From an uncultured Lachnospiraceae bacterium (GTDB lineage: Bacteria; Bacillota; Clostridia; Lachnospirales; Lachnospiraceae): a stretch of DNA of 12,683 nt. The position numbers and the translations under genes are program-made. The first letter of the stretch is position 1. Every line of letters begins with the position of its first letter. Below are positions 1 to 6,347 of the stretch, piece by piece. The stretch covers positions 1 through 12,683 of the forward strand of contig CARUOB010000072.1 of NCBI GenBank assembly GCA_949076555.1, read 5' to 3'. The notes under the pieces were generated by a model that saw only the letters and a list, made by a program, of their open reading frames with translations, had not been told where the DNA came from and ran no database searches.

Positions 1-91
1 CCCTGATACTCACATTCGCATATTACTCACAAATATTTCCTTCTATAATTATATAAGTGCATAAATAATATAGAGGCAATTTCAAAACAAT

Positions 92-120
92 ATTATAAAG
101 TATTATGCTATGTATTGCAA
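92..120 (-). promoter_or_regulatory. Minus-strand promoter for a divergent gene beyond the left edge
   Basis: Read on the minus strand, a -35 element TTGCAA (115-120) is followed after exactly 17 bases by a perfect -10 element TATAAT (92-97). Transcription would start near position 85 and run off the left edge. The first 85 bases then form its leader: every minus-strand frame is stopped near the edge, so no start codon for that gene is visible. An AGAAGGA-like ribosome site at about 39-45 leads only to very short frames. Confidence 0.6.
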
Positions 121-126
121 ACAAAA

Positions 127-146
127 TTTATGGCACACCCCATAAA
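127..146. promoter_or_regulatory. Inverted repeat TTTATGG-N6-CCATAAA, possible operator
   Basis: A perfect 7-base inverted repeat with a 6-base spacer lies 6 bases upstream of the -35 box of the minus-strand promoter at 92-120. The same half-site word occurs twice more at 197-203 and 218-224, ahead of the plus-strand promoter. The position suggests a regulator-binding site in the shared divergent region. No regulator can be named from sequence. Confidence 0.35.
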
Positions 147-196
147 CACCCCACAAACTGCCGTTCATGATATCTATTTGGCATGTTGGATACATT

Positions 197-227
197 TTTA
201 TGGAAAATTAAGAAAACTTTATGGAAA
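197..227 (+). promoter_or_regulatory. Paired direct repeats TTTATGGAAA, possible activator site
   Basis: Two identical 10-mers TTTATGGAAA start at 197 and 218. They are 21 bases apart, two helical turns, and the second ends 7 bases before the -35 box at 235. Same-face direct repeats just upstream of a -35 box are typical of sites for response regulators or other activators. The binding protein is unknown. The region is AT-rich, so chance repetition cannot be excluded. Confidence 0.4.
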
Positions 228-234
228 TCTTATT

Positions 235-262
235 TTGACTTTTCCATCCTATCTGCTATGAT
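235..262 (+). promoter_or_regulatory. Sigma-A promoter of the PAP2 gene, giving an almost leaderless mRNA
   Basis: TTGACT (235-240), a 16-base spacer, and TATGAT (257-262) form a good housekeeping promoter. The expected transcription start, 6-8 bases after the -10 box, is about 268-270, which is the A of the ATG at 270. No Shine-Dalgarno sequence lies before that ATG. The mRNA would therefore be leaderless or nearly so, unless translation starts further in. Confidence 0.6.
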
Positions 263-269
263 GTAACTT

Positions 270-974
270 ATGAAAACGAAAAAAACACTGATTAACATTT
301 GGAAAAATTACAGACATGCACTGCCGCTCATCCTTTACGGGATCGTTTATATCCAGTGGTTTGCCTATCTGGAAAAGACGATAACCGTAAACAGCCGTTA
401 CCGGCTGATTCATTTCAGGCCGGATGACCTCATTCCGTTCTGCGAGGTATTTGTCATCCCCTACCTGTTATGGTTCGCCTATGTGGCGGCGGTGATCGTT
501 TATTTCTTCTTCCGGGATAAGGACGATTATTTCCGGGCATGCACCTTCCTGTTTACAGGAATGACCGTTTTTCTGGTCATCAGCACGCTCTGGCCAAACG
601 GGCACGATCTTCGTCCCGTCGTCATGCCAAGGGATAACATCTGTACGAGACTGGTATCTTCGCTTTACCGTACGGATACACCAACGAACCTCTGGCCCAG
701 CATTCATGTATATAACTCTCTCGGCTGTCACATTGCCGTTATGAAGAGCGCGAGTCTTCAAAAGAAAAAGGGAATCCGGGCCTGCTCGTTTGTTTTATGT
801 GTCTCGATTGTTTTATCGACCATGTTTATCAAACAGCATTCCGTCTTCGACGTGACCACCGCATTTATCATGGCCGCCGTAATGTACGGTATCGTATACC
901 GCTCCGACGTGCTCATCCATTTGTATCGCGGCCTGTCGCGCAAGCGGAAACGCAAGCCGGGTACGCTTGTATAA
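270..974 (+). CDS. PAP2-family integral membrane phosphatase
   Basis: This 234-residue polytopic membrane protein resembles the type 2 phosphatidic acid phosphatase (PAP2) superfamily, whose members remove phosphate from lipid or isoprenoid phosphates at the membrane surface. The three PAP2 motifs can be traced: an RP pair at 115-116 (motif 1 region), PSIH at 143-146 in place of the classic PSGH, and S183-T184-x5-H190-x3-D194 (motif 3). H146, H190 and D194 are the expected catalytic residues. The PS(x)H form recalls the Aur1/phosphotransferase-like branch, so transfer of a phospho-head-group is an alternative to plain hydrolysis. Hydrophobic stretches lie near 17-34, 60-81, 91-108, 172-187 and 195-210, and the C-terminal tail is strongly basic (220-230). 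The start at 270 is the only ATG near the N-terminus, but it has no ribosome site and coincides with the predicted transcription start. The substrate cannot be told from the sequence. Confidence 0.82.
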   Translation: MKTKKTLINIWKNYRHALPLILYGIVYIQWFAYLEKTITVNSRYRLIHFRPDDLIPFCEVFVIPYLLWFAYVAAVIVYFFFRDKDDYFRACTFLFTGMTVFLVISTLWPNGHDLRPVVMPRDNICTRLVSSLYRTDTPTNLWPSIHVYNSLGCHIAVMKSASLQKKKGIRACSFVLCVSIVLSTMFIKQHSVFDVTTAFIMAAVMYGIVYRSDVLIHLYRGLSRKRKRKPGTLV

Positions 975-1010
975 CAATCGCCGCCAGTCTACAAGGATTC
1001 AGAGAAAAAC

Positions 1011-1061
1011 AGAGGGCGCCGCAAGATCATCAAATCAGATGATGGAGCGATGCCCTCTTTT
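1011..1061. terminator. Bidirectional terminator between the PAP2 and glycosyltransferase genes
   Basis: AGAGGGC (1011-1017) pairs perfectly with GCCCTCT (1052-1058), and an inner ATCATC/GATGAT stem stacks inside it. Reading rightward the stem is followed by TTTTA. Reading leftward it is followed by GTTTTTCTCT. The two genes converge here: PAP2 ends at 974 and the glycosyltransferase stop is at 1070, so one structure can serve both. Confidence 0.8.
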
Positions 1062-1069
1062 ATGTGTCA

Positions 1070-2095
1070 TCAGTTGAATCTGAAAAACCGCCTGCAGATC
1101 TTATATCCTTCCACGGATATCTTCCGTCCGCCCTTTCCGGGCAGATTCATGGAATTGCCGAGCACGCCGTAGCGCAGTCTCATATACAGACCGAGATCTT
1201 TTTGTCTGATGTACTTCCAAAGCTCCGTCTTCTTCTCCAGATTTTCCTCCGTACCGGAGCGGATCAACATAATTGAGGAAATCACAGTAATAATTTCCAG
1301 ATAATTAATCATATATCTTTTCAGCTTGCCTTTCCCGTAGATTTTCGACCTCATATCCACGAGATAATCGATCATGATCTTATTGACCTTAATCTGCTGG
1401 TCTATTCTGCCGATCATCACTTCCTCGTTGACCGACTGCCCCTCCCTGCCTATATAATAACGATAAAAATTCACATCGAGATAATACATATTTTTCACGA
1501 AAGGCAGCGGCTCGAACACAAAAATATTATCTACGTAAAAGGTGTTCTCCGGCAGCTCCAACCCGCATTCGCGAAGGAGCTTCGTCCGAAAAATCACAGA
1601 ATGCATGAGAATATACTGTCCTTTGTGAAAATGCTTCACGTCATTCCAGCCAAAAATTCTGTCCTGCGGAAGCGCGTGGCGGTATTTCATCACCTTATGC
1701 TTTTTTTCGCCCTCCTTTTCATAGACGAAATTGCTAATCAGCATATCAAGGGTGGTATCCCCCGCGACGATATCCCGCAGCACCTCAAGAATCTTCAGGT
1801 AAGCGCTCTCCTTCACCCAGTCGTCGCTGTCCACCACTTTATAGAAAAGGCCGGACGCACAGGCAAGCCCTGTGTTCACGGCAGAGCCGTGCCCGCCGTT
1901 TTTCTTATGGATCGCCTTTACGATAGAGGGGTACATCCTCTCGTAAGCATCCGCGATCTCTCCCGTTCCGTCAGTGGAACCGTCATCCACAATCAGTATC
2001 TCCACATCCTCACCACCGGGTAATAGCGATTCGATGCACTTTTTCAAATAGTTTTCCGAGTTGTAACAAGGTATTGCGACTGATAATAGTTTCAT
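1070..2095 (-). CDS. Family 2 glycosyltransferase
   Basis: This 341-residue soluble GT-A fold enzyme should transfer a sugar from a nucleotide-sugar donor to an envelope polysaccharide, lipid or protein acceptor on the cytoplasmic side. Visible features are the N-terminal beta strand and SVAIPCYNSENYL start (5-17), the VDDGSTDGT nucleotide-binding segment (36-44), a GGHGSAVN loop (67-74) and the DSDD metal-binding motif (89-92). No membrane segment is seen. The C-terminal 150 residues are rich in K, R and Y and have no recognisable domain. The ATG at 2095 fits the fold, but its ribosome site is poor: a GAGAAAGG lies about 15 bases upstream. It lies 143 bases after the SfsA-MutY gene with a possible promoter of its own, so it may be a separate unit. 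Donor and acceptor are unknown. Confidence 0.93.
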   Translation of the reverse strand: MKLLSVAIPCYNSENYLKKCIESLLPGGEDVEILIVDDGSTDGTGEIADAYERMYPSIVKAIHKKNGGHGSAVNTGLACASGLFYKVVDSDDWVKESAYLKILEVLRDIVAGDTTLDMLISNFVYEKEGEKKHKVMKYRHALPQDRIFGWNDVKHFHKGQYILMHSVIFRTKLLRECGLELPENTFYVDNIFVFEPLPFVKNMYYLDVNFYRYYIGREGQSVNEEVMIGRIDQQIKVNKIMIDYLVDMRSKIYGKGKLKRYMINYLEIITVISSIMLIRSGTEENLEKKTELWKYIRQKDLGLYMRLRYGVLGNSMNLPGKGGRKISVEGYKICRRFFRFN

Positions 2096-2161
2096 GCCAA
2101 AATATCCATGCCTTTCTCATTCTAATTCCGTAAGGCGTTTTCCGCCGAACAGTCTTTGTCT

Positions 2162-2167
2162 ATTCTA
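2162..2167 (-). promoter_or_regulatory. Possible extended -10 promoter of the glycosyltransferase gene
   Basis: Minus-strand TGC-TAGAAT (-10 at 2162-2167) is an extended -10 element. No convincing -35 box is visible 16-18 bases upstream. It would give a leader of about 60 bases before the ATG at 2095. The call is weak. Confidence 0.3.
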
Positions 2168-2238
2168 GCATATAATTCCCCATATATTGTTACGAAAATC
2201 TTATAAATTCCTTATTTTTAACACGCCGGTCTCCTGCT

Positions 2239-4008
2239 TCATAATGACCGTTTTTCCTTCCCCTGTCTCATCTCCACCTGCTGGGCGTAAGCCGCAAATG
2301 CTGACGGAATCGGATAATCTGTCCGCGTCTGCTCCGGCTCCACAAAGACGAAACCCGCTGGCTCCTGTCCTAACCCCTTCGCCGCAAGCTCATCCACCCG
2401 GATCAGATACCCTGTCATATGCCATTCTTTATGGGTGAACACATGCTTCGCAGGCGGAAGTTTCCGGATTCGGATAGGCAGAAATCCGATCTCTTTGAGA
2501 TATGCGGATACCCCCGCCTCCTCACAGTGTCCCTCCAGAGACGGAAATTCATACATGCCCGCCAAAAGTCCTTTCCCCGGCCTCTTTCGAAGCGCCACCC
2601 GCTCCGCATCCTGTATCACCAGAATTGTCTTTTCCTCAATGGTTCTCGGTTTCTTTTTCGCTTTCTTCGGAAACGCCGCTGTCAGTCCCTTGGCCCTCGC
2701 AAGGCACAGCTCCTTCCACGGGCATTCCCCGCACTTCGGCGCGCCGTTCGGGATGCACACCATGGCGCCAAGCTCCATGAGCGCCTGATTGAAGTCTCCG
2801 GGACGGTCTTTTGGCATCACGTCAAGCAGTTCGTCCTCCACGGATTTCTTCACCTTCGCGCTTAGAATATCCCGCTCATCGGCCCGCAACCTTGAAAGAA
2901 TCCGCAGTACATTGCCGTCCACGGCGGGACGCGCACGCCCAAACGCGATGGATGAGACAGCTCCCGCCGTATAGCTGCCGATGCCGGGCAGGGCTTCTAT
3001 CTTTTCGTAGTCGTCCGGCATCTCACCGCCATATTCCGAGACTAGAATCTCCGCGGCTTTTTTCAGATTTCTGGCCCGGTTATAATATCCAAGCCCTTCC
3101 CACAGTTTGAGCAGTCTCTCCTCCTCCACTGCCGCCAGACTTGCAATATCTGGAAGCGCTTTCAAAAAGCGGTCGTAGTAGGGTTTCACCGCCTCCACTC
3201 TGGTCTGCTGCAGCATGATCTCCGAAAGCCACACATGGTAGGGTGTCGGCTCCTCCCGCCACGGCAGGATGCGCCTGCCAGCGTCATACCACATAAGCAA
3301 AGGCTTGGCGATTCTGTCCAGACTGTCCAGATAAACAGGCAGCGGCGTATCCAGCTCCATGCTGTCCTCTCTCACCAGACAATCGTAGGCAAGCAGCCGC
3401 ACGCCCTCTTTTCTCGCCCTCTTAAGCGCCTCTCCAAACGCCGGCTGGGTGCCCCAATTCGGCTCCACGAAGCAAACGCCTTTCATCTGGATCACAAACA
3501 GAAGATACGCCTCATACCCCTGCCTGCACGCTTCCATCAACTCCTCCACATGCTTAACCGCACGCTCGGAGGGCGCGTCGGGAAACGCCGCCACACCTTC
3601 CCGCTCCAGAGTCACGCCCTTTACTTCGATATAAGCCTTCCTCCCGGATTCGCTTTCCACATAGAAATCAAACCGGGAACTGCCAAAAGTCTTCTCCGGC
3701 CGAACCAGACTGACGTCCCTGTAAAGTCCGCCCGCTCGCAGCCACTCTCCTGCCGCCTTATTCGGCGCATTGGAGTCCATATTGACCAGACGCCCGTCCT
3801 TCTCCACCGCCACCAGATCGTATGCGGTGGCGCGTGACGTATTCCCGCTCTTCTCCAGATATACTCTGGCACGATCCGTCAGAAGCTCTCTGCATCTGCC
3901 TGTATTTTTTACATGCACCTTGGTTCGCACACCCATCAGATCCACATAGGCGATAAACCGGTTGGGCCGCTCTATAAATTCAGCGGAAACAATCTCTGTA
4001 TACTTCAT
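2239..4008 (-). CDS. sfsA-mutY: SfsA nuclease-MutY adenine glycosylase fusion protein
   Basis: One uninterrupted 589-residue chain joins two proteins that are normally separate. Residues 1-229 match SfsA over its full usual length, with a PD-(D/E)xK nuclease core at D114, E128 and K130. From 231 on it is a full-length MutY, which removes adenine mispaired with 8-oxoguanine. It has catalytic E263 in LSEIMLQQTRV, a GLGYYNRARNL segment (305-315), a helix-hairpin-helix LPGIGSYTAGAV (340-351) with Y346, catalytic D364 in AVDGNV, and four cluster cysteines C418, C426, C429 and C435. A C-terminal NUDIX-like lesion-recognition domain (about 460-570) carries FTH (524-526) where most MutY proteins have FSH. 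The start at 4008 has an AAGGA site about 10 bases upstream and lies 51 bases after the nucleotidase gene, so it is probably the last gene of that operon. The cluster spacing is C-x7-C-x2-C-x5-C, one residue longer than in E. coli MutY. Confidence 0.95.
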   Translation of the reverse strand: MKYTEIVSAEFIERPNRFIAYVDLMGVRTKVHVKNTGRCRELLTDRARVYLEKSGNTSRATAYDLVAVEKDGRLVNMDSNAPNKAAGEWLRAGGLYRDVSLVRPEKTFGSSRFDFYVESESGRKAYIEVKGVTLEREGVAAFPDAPSERAVKHVEELMEACRQGYEAYLLFVIQMKGVCFVEPNWGTQPAFGEALKRARKEGVRLLAYDCLVREDSMELDTPLPVYLDSLDRIAKPLLMWYDAGRRILPWREEPTPYHVWLSEIMLQQTRVEAVKPYYDRFLKALPDIASLAAVEEERLLKLWEGLGYYNRARNLKKAAEILVSEYGGEMPDDYEKIEALPGIGSYTAGAVSSIAFGRARPAVDGNVLRILSRLRADERDILSAKVKKSVEDELLDVMPKDRPGDFNQALMELGAMVCIPNGAPKCGECPWKELCLARAKGLTAAFPKKAKKKPRTIEEKTILVIQDAERVALRKRPGKGLLAGMYEFPSLEGHCEEAGVSAYLKEIGFLPIRIRKLPPAKHVFTHKEWHMTGYLIRVDELAAKGLGQEPAGFVFVEPEQTRTDYPIPSAFAAYAQQVEMRQGKEKRSL

Positions 4009-4059
4009 CTTCTGCTATTCCTTAAACGCTGCCGTTCGCAGCCGTGCCGTCAGTGCCTT

Positions 4060-5001
4060 TTAACTGCTGTCCTTCGCCTCTATCTCCCCGGCGGCTTCTC
4101 TGTTTTTATAGGGAACCCGGGCAGAGGGCACCACTTCGGAGGCAGGAAGCGTGTGCGCGGACTGGTCGTCAAAGAAAATATGCGCGCCAAACGCATGCAG
4201 CACATCCTTCTTCCTGATTCCTCCCAGAAAGAACACCTCGTCGATGCGCACATCCCACGCCCGCAACGTGCGGATCACGCGCTCGTGCGCCGGTGCACAC
4301 CTCGTAGTGACAAGTGCGGTTCTGATCGGGCTTTCTTCCTCCGGGTAATTGTTTTGAAGTTCCGACAATGTTTTCAAAAATTTGGCAAAAGGTCCGGCCT
4401 GCAAAGGGTTATCCGCATTCCGTCTCTCGTTTTCCTCAAACGCCTCAAGGCCCTTCTCCTGAAAAATTCTCTCAGACTCATCCGAAAACAGCACCGCGTC
4501 GCCATCGAAGGCCACTCTGATCTGTCTGATCCTGTGATCGCAGTCGTAGGTCGAAATTCCTTCCGTACAGATGATGCCCGCCGCAATATTCGAGTCGATG
4601 GCACGCTCTACATCTTCCTCCCATGCCGACAAAAAGAGATCTGTCTTAAACGCCGTCAGATACGGGGCAAGCGAGGCGCCGCCAGACAATACTGCCCGGC
4701 TAATGCGCAGACCGTAATGCTTGATCGCCTGAAAGACCCGCAGCGATGTGTCCGGGCTGTTTCTGGACATGATGATCACTTCCACACGCCCTTCCATCCC
4801 CGGCAGCTCATTCAGATGCAAAAGCGCCCGCACCAGCGGGAAGCCCGGCCCCGGGCGCAGCAGTTCATCCTCATGCTCCACCTGATAGCGGCCATACGCC
4901 TCCATGCCCTCTTCCTCAAATATTTTGGTTTCAAATGTGAGATCAAACAAAGTTCTTGACGAAACGCCCACTACAAGTTTGTTTTCCAGTTCGTAAGCCA
5001 T
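4060..5001 (-). CDS. Cytosolic 5'-nucleotidase-like protein (PF06189 family)
   Basis: This 313-residue soluble protein resembles the family that includes animal cytosolic 5'-nucleotidase I, which dephosphorylates nucleoside monophosphates and so shapes nucleotide pools. HAD-type catalytic elements are visible: FDGDAVLFSDE (165-175), with the acidic pair D166/D168 and the family's SDE, then a TT pair (232-233) in VTTRCAP, the GGIRKK lysines (264-265), and IFFDD (275-279). A GGGGG-type ribosome site sits 5-9 bases before the ATG at 5001. It is 56 bases downstream of the DUF1653 gene and 51 bases upstream of the SfsA-MutY gene, all in the same direction. Co-expression with an adenine glycosylase suggests a role in nucleotide balance or clean-up during repair. 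This is inference, and the preferred base cannot be read from sequence. Confidence 0.88.
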   Translation of the reverse strand: MAYELENKLVVGVSSRTLFDLTFETKIFEEEGMEAYGRYQVEHEDELLRPGPGFPLVRALLHLNELPGMEGRVEVIIMSRNSPDTSLRVFQAIKHYGLRISRAVLSGGASLAPYLTAFKTDLFLSAWEEDVERAIDSNIAAGIICTEGISTYDCDHRIRQIRVAFDGDAVLFSDESERIFQEKGLEAFEENERRNADNPLQAGPFAKFLKTLSELQNNYPEEESPIRTALVTTRCAPAHERVIRTLRAWDVRIDEVFFLGGIRKKDVLHAFGAHIFFDDQSAHTLPASEVVPSARVPYKNREAAGEIEAKDSS

Positions 5002-5057
5002 AAAGCACCCCCATCCGTGATCTCTCCGGCGGGGGCGACGGTCCTGGAGAAAACCGC

Positions 5058-5711
5058 CTATCTCAATCTATTGCACTCAAATTTTTCAAAAGTGCGCAGG
5101 CAGTTCCTAAGCTCCATATACCGGTCTTCCAGATCTCCCTCCTTGATCTCCAGATCGGACGCCACCGCCATGGTGTTAATCATGCCGTCCGTGATCCGGT
5201 TGTGGAGGGAATCCAGAATAGAAAGTTTCTGCTCATAGGAATCCGCGTCGAGAAACGCCAACACCAGAGGATCTATATTCAGTTGCTCTTCCTCCGGCTC
5301 TGTCTTCGCCGGAACAGTTTCAGATTTAACGGTTTTAGTGACATAATCCGCATTCCATGTCCCTTCCGCCATGTCTTTAGATAAAGCGGAAGGCTCCCTG
5401 TCCACGGAAATTTCCGGTAAACCGAAAGTCTCCTCTATCCTAGGACTGTCCGGTAAAGCCGACAGCTCCTCATCCTCCATATCCTGCAGAAGTTCAAACC
5501 GGTATCTCTGCTTGACATCGGGATATTTCTCCCTGTCTACCTCCTCCATAAACATGGACAGAGGCCGCACATATATCTCAAAGGTGCCGTACATCGCCTG
5601 ATAAACCACCATCGGCTCCCTCGTCTCACTGTGCTTCGCAAGGCAGCGGATCTGGTATAAATTGCCCTTAAAATGCCTGTACATTTCTTGCGGTCTGGGA
5701 TTATGTCTCAT
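5058..5711 (-). CDS. DUF1653-domain protein with a C-terminal helical extension
   Basis: Residues 8-73 of this 217-residue protein form a DUF1653 domain: YRHFKGNLYQI at 11-21, then VYQAMYGTFEIYVRPLSMF at 36-54. The biochemical role of this small beta-rich domain is not established. An acidic low-complexity linker follows (about 77-145), then a predicted helical module (147-217) opening with PLVLAFLDADSYEQKL. No signal peptide or membrane segment is seen. AAGGAG lies 6 bases before the ATG at 5711. It is the first gene of the likely operon with the 5'-nucleotidase and SfsA-MutY, with a proximal promoter at 5745-5773 and a distal LexA-type promoter at 5929-5957. The position suggests a role linked to DNA repair or the damage response, but nothing in the protein proves it. 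Confidence 0.88.
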   Translation of the reverse strand: MRHNPRPQEMYRHFKGNLYQIRCLAKHSETREPMVVYQAMYGTFEIYVRPLSMFMEEVDREKYPDVKQRYRFELLQDMEDEELSALPDSPRIEETFGLPEISVDREPSALSKDMAEGTWNADYVTKTVKSETVPAKTEPEEEQLNIDPLVLAFLDADSYEQKLSILDSLHNRITDGMINTMAVASDLEIKEGDLEDRYMELRNCLRTFEKFECNRLR

Positions 5712-5744
5712 AGGAATCTCCTTTTTGCGTAATTTTTCTCTACT

Positions 5745-5773
5745 AGTATAATCCCAAAATATTAAAATGTCTA
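5745..5773 (-). promoter_or_regulatory. Proximal promoter of the DUF1653-nucleotidase-SfsA-MutY operon
   Basis: On the minus strand, TAGACA (5768-5773) is followed after 17 bases by TATACT (5745-5750). The predicted start near 5738 leaves a leader of about 27 bases with a good AAGGAG ribosome site before the ATG at 5711. No LexA box overlaps it, so it could supply basal expression independent of damage. Confidence 0.65.
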
Positions 5774-5779
5774 TCCGCG

Positions 5780-5898
5780 GAGCAGGCTCAGCAGCCTGCT
5801 CCCAAAGAATTGCTTCGCAATTCTTTCCTAATTGGTTTTCACTGTGGCTCTTTTCTTTCTCCCACAGTGCAGACTCGGCAGTCTGCGCCCAATGAATT
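5780..5898. repeat. Cluster of four stem-loops with two co-varying copies of a 30-base repeat
   Basis: Four consecutive inverted repeats occur: 5780-5801 (9-base stem, 4-base loop), 5804-5826 (10-base stem, 3-base loop), 5840-5869 (8-base stem, 14-base loop) and 5869-5886 (7-base stem, 4-base loop). The first and last belong to two direct copies of a 30-base unit, 5782-5811 and 5869-5898, with 25 of 30 bases identical. One pair of differences is compensatory: a G-C stem pair in one copy is A-T in the other. None of the stems is followed by a T-run on either strand, so they do not look like intrinsic terminators. The cluster lies between a LexA-type promoter and the operon promoter. It resembles REP/MITE-like intergenic repeats but could act as a structured leader or small RNA. 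Confidence 0.7.
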
Positions 5899-5907
5899 AG
5901 TAGCTCA

Positions 5908-5919
5908 GAACATTTGTTC
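5908..5919. promoter_or_regulatory. LexA (SOS) box 1
   Basis: GAACATTTGTTC is a perfect GAAC-N4-GTTC palindrome. Read on the minus strand the centre is AAAT, which fits the Bacillus/Clostridium DinR consensus GAAC-RNRY-GTTC. It lies at about +4 to +15 of the promoter at 5929-5957, where bound repressor would block transcription. Confidence 0.8.
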
Positions 5920-5928
5920 CTTTATTTG

Positions 5929-5957
5929 ATTATAGAACAAACGTTCTCACCTGTCAA
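5929..5957 (-). promoter_or_regulatory. Consensus promoter overlapped by LexA boxes (SOS-type)
   Basis: On the minus strand a perfect TTGACA (5952-5957), a 17-base spacer and a perfect TATAAT (5929-5934) form an ideal sigma-A promoter. Box 2 fills the -10-proximal end of the spacer and box 1 covers the start of the transcript. Transcription from about 5922 would run through the four stem-loops into the DUF1653-nucleotidase-SfsA-MutY operon. No terminator is visible between. A strong promoter held down by two operators is the usual design of SOS genes. Confidence 0.8.
5935..5946. promoter_or_regulatory. LexA (SOS) box 2
   Basis: GAACAAACGTTC is a second perfect GAAC-N4-GTTC palindrome. Its centre AAAC (plus strand) fits RNRY. 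It directly abuts the TATAAT at 5929-5934, inside the promoter spacer. The two boxes are 27 bases apart from start to start. Confidence 0.8.
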
Positions 5958-5985
5958 CCTGATGCGGTGACAATTTCGGCGTTTT

Positions 5986-6345
5986 TTATGTGTATACAAT
6001 GGCAAGCGCCTCCACCTCACCGCAAAACGCCTCACAGTACAGCGCCTCGGTCAGTCTCTCCTTCTCGTCCTCGCCAAGGCTTCCGATCATTCTGTGGTGA
6101 ATCTCCACGCGGTAGCTTCTCGCACCGCCGTTTTCTCTCGTCCACGTCACCGTCACGCCGCTGTTTCGATACCCGCGCTCCTCCAGAATCCCTCTCGTCC
6201 GCTCCGTGAAAGCATCCTCGAACAGCGCATATCGCTCGTTCTCCCGCGTGCAGTCATTCCGCTCCTTGCTCATCACCGTGCCGCCCACACTGAGAGCGGC
6301 AGCCAGAACCAAAAACGCCGTGATCATGCCTAAACCCCTGTTCAT
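5986..6345 (-). CDS. Small membrane-anchored or secreted protein of unknown function
   Basis: I do not recognise this 119-residue protein. It begins with a hydrophobic segment (about 7-25, rich in A, L, V and G) that can serve as a signal peptide or N-terminal anchor. The rest is a charged extracellular domain with a cysteine at 32 and a cysteine pair at 104 and 108. A strand-rich stretch (62-84) is followed by a short helix (about 91-105) and a final strand (111-118). An AAGGGGGTG ribosome site precedes the ATG at 6345, which supports translation. It lies downstream of the frameshifted surface-protein remnant in the same direction but behind a hairpin at 6409-6446, so it may be transcribed separately. 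An in-frame ATG at residue 7 is an alternative start. Confidence 0.72.
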   Translation of the reverse strand: MNRGLGMITAFLVLAAALSVGGTVMSKERNDCTRENERYALFEDAFTERTRGILEERGYRNSGVTVTWTRENGGARSYRVEIHHRMIGSLGEDEKERLTEALYCEAFCGEVEALAIVYT

Positions 6346-6347
6346 CT

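Noticed and set aside
3913..4959. Long plus-strand open frame of 348 codons
   Set aside because: It is antisense to the 5'-nucleotidase gene and the start of the SfsA-MutY gene, has no family resemblance and is rich in R, H and Q as mirror frames usually are.
5868..5920. Tiny frames after the LexA promoter (ATG TTC TGA, and a 17-codon TTG frame) as an SOS-induced peptide
   Set aside because: The first has only two codons, the second has no ribosome site and lies in the hairpin repeat. An untranslated leader or RNA is more likely.
5908..5985. LexA boxes as operators for a plus-strand gene
   Set aside because: No plus-strand promoter of comparable quality or credible coding frame follows, since the sequence to the right is the end of a minus-strand gene.
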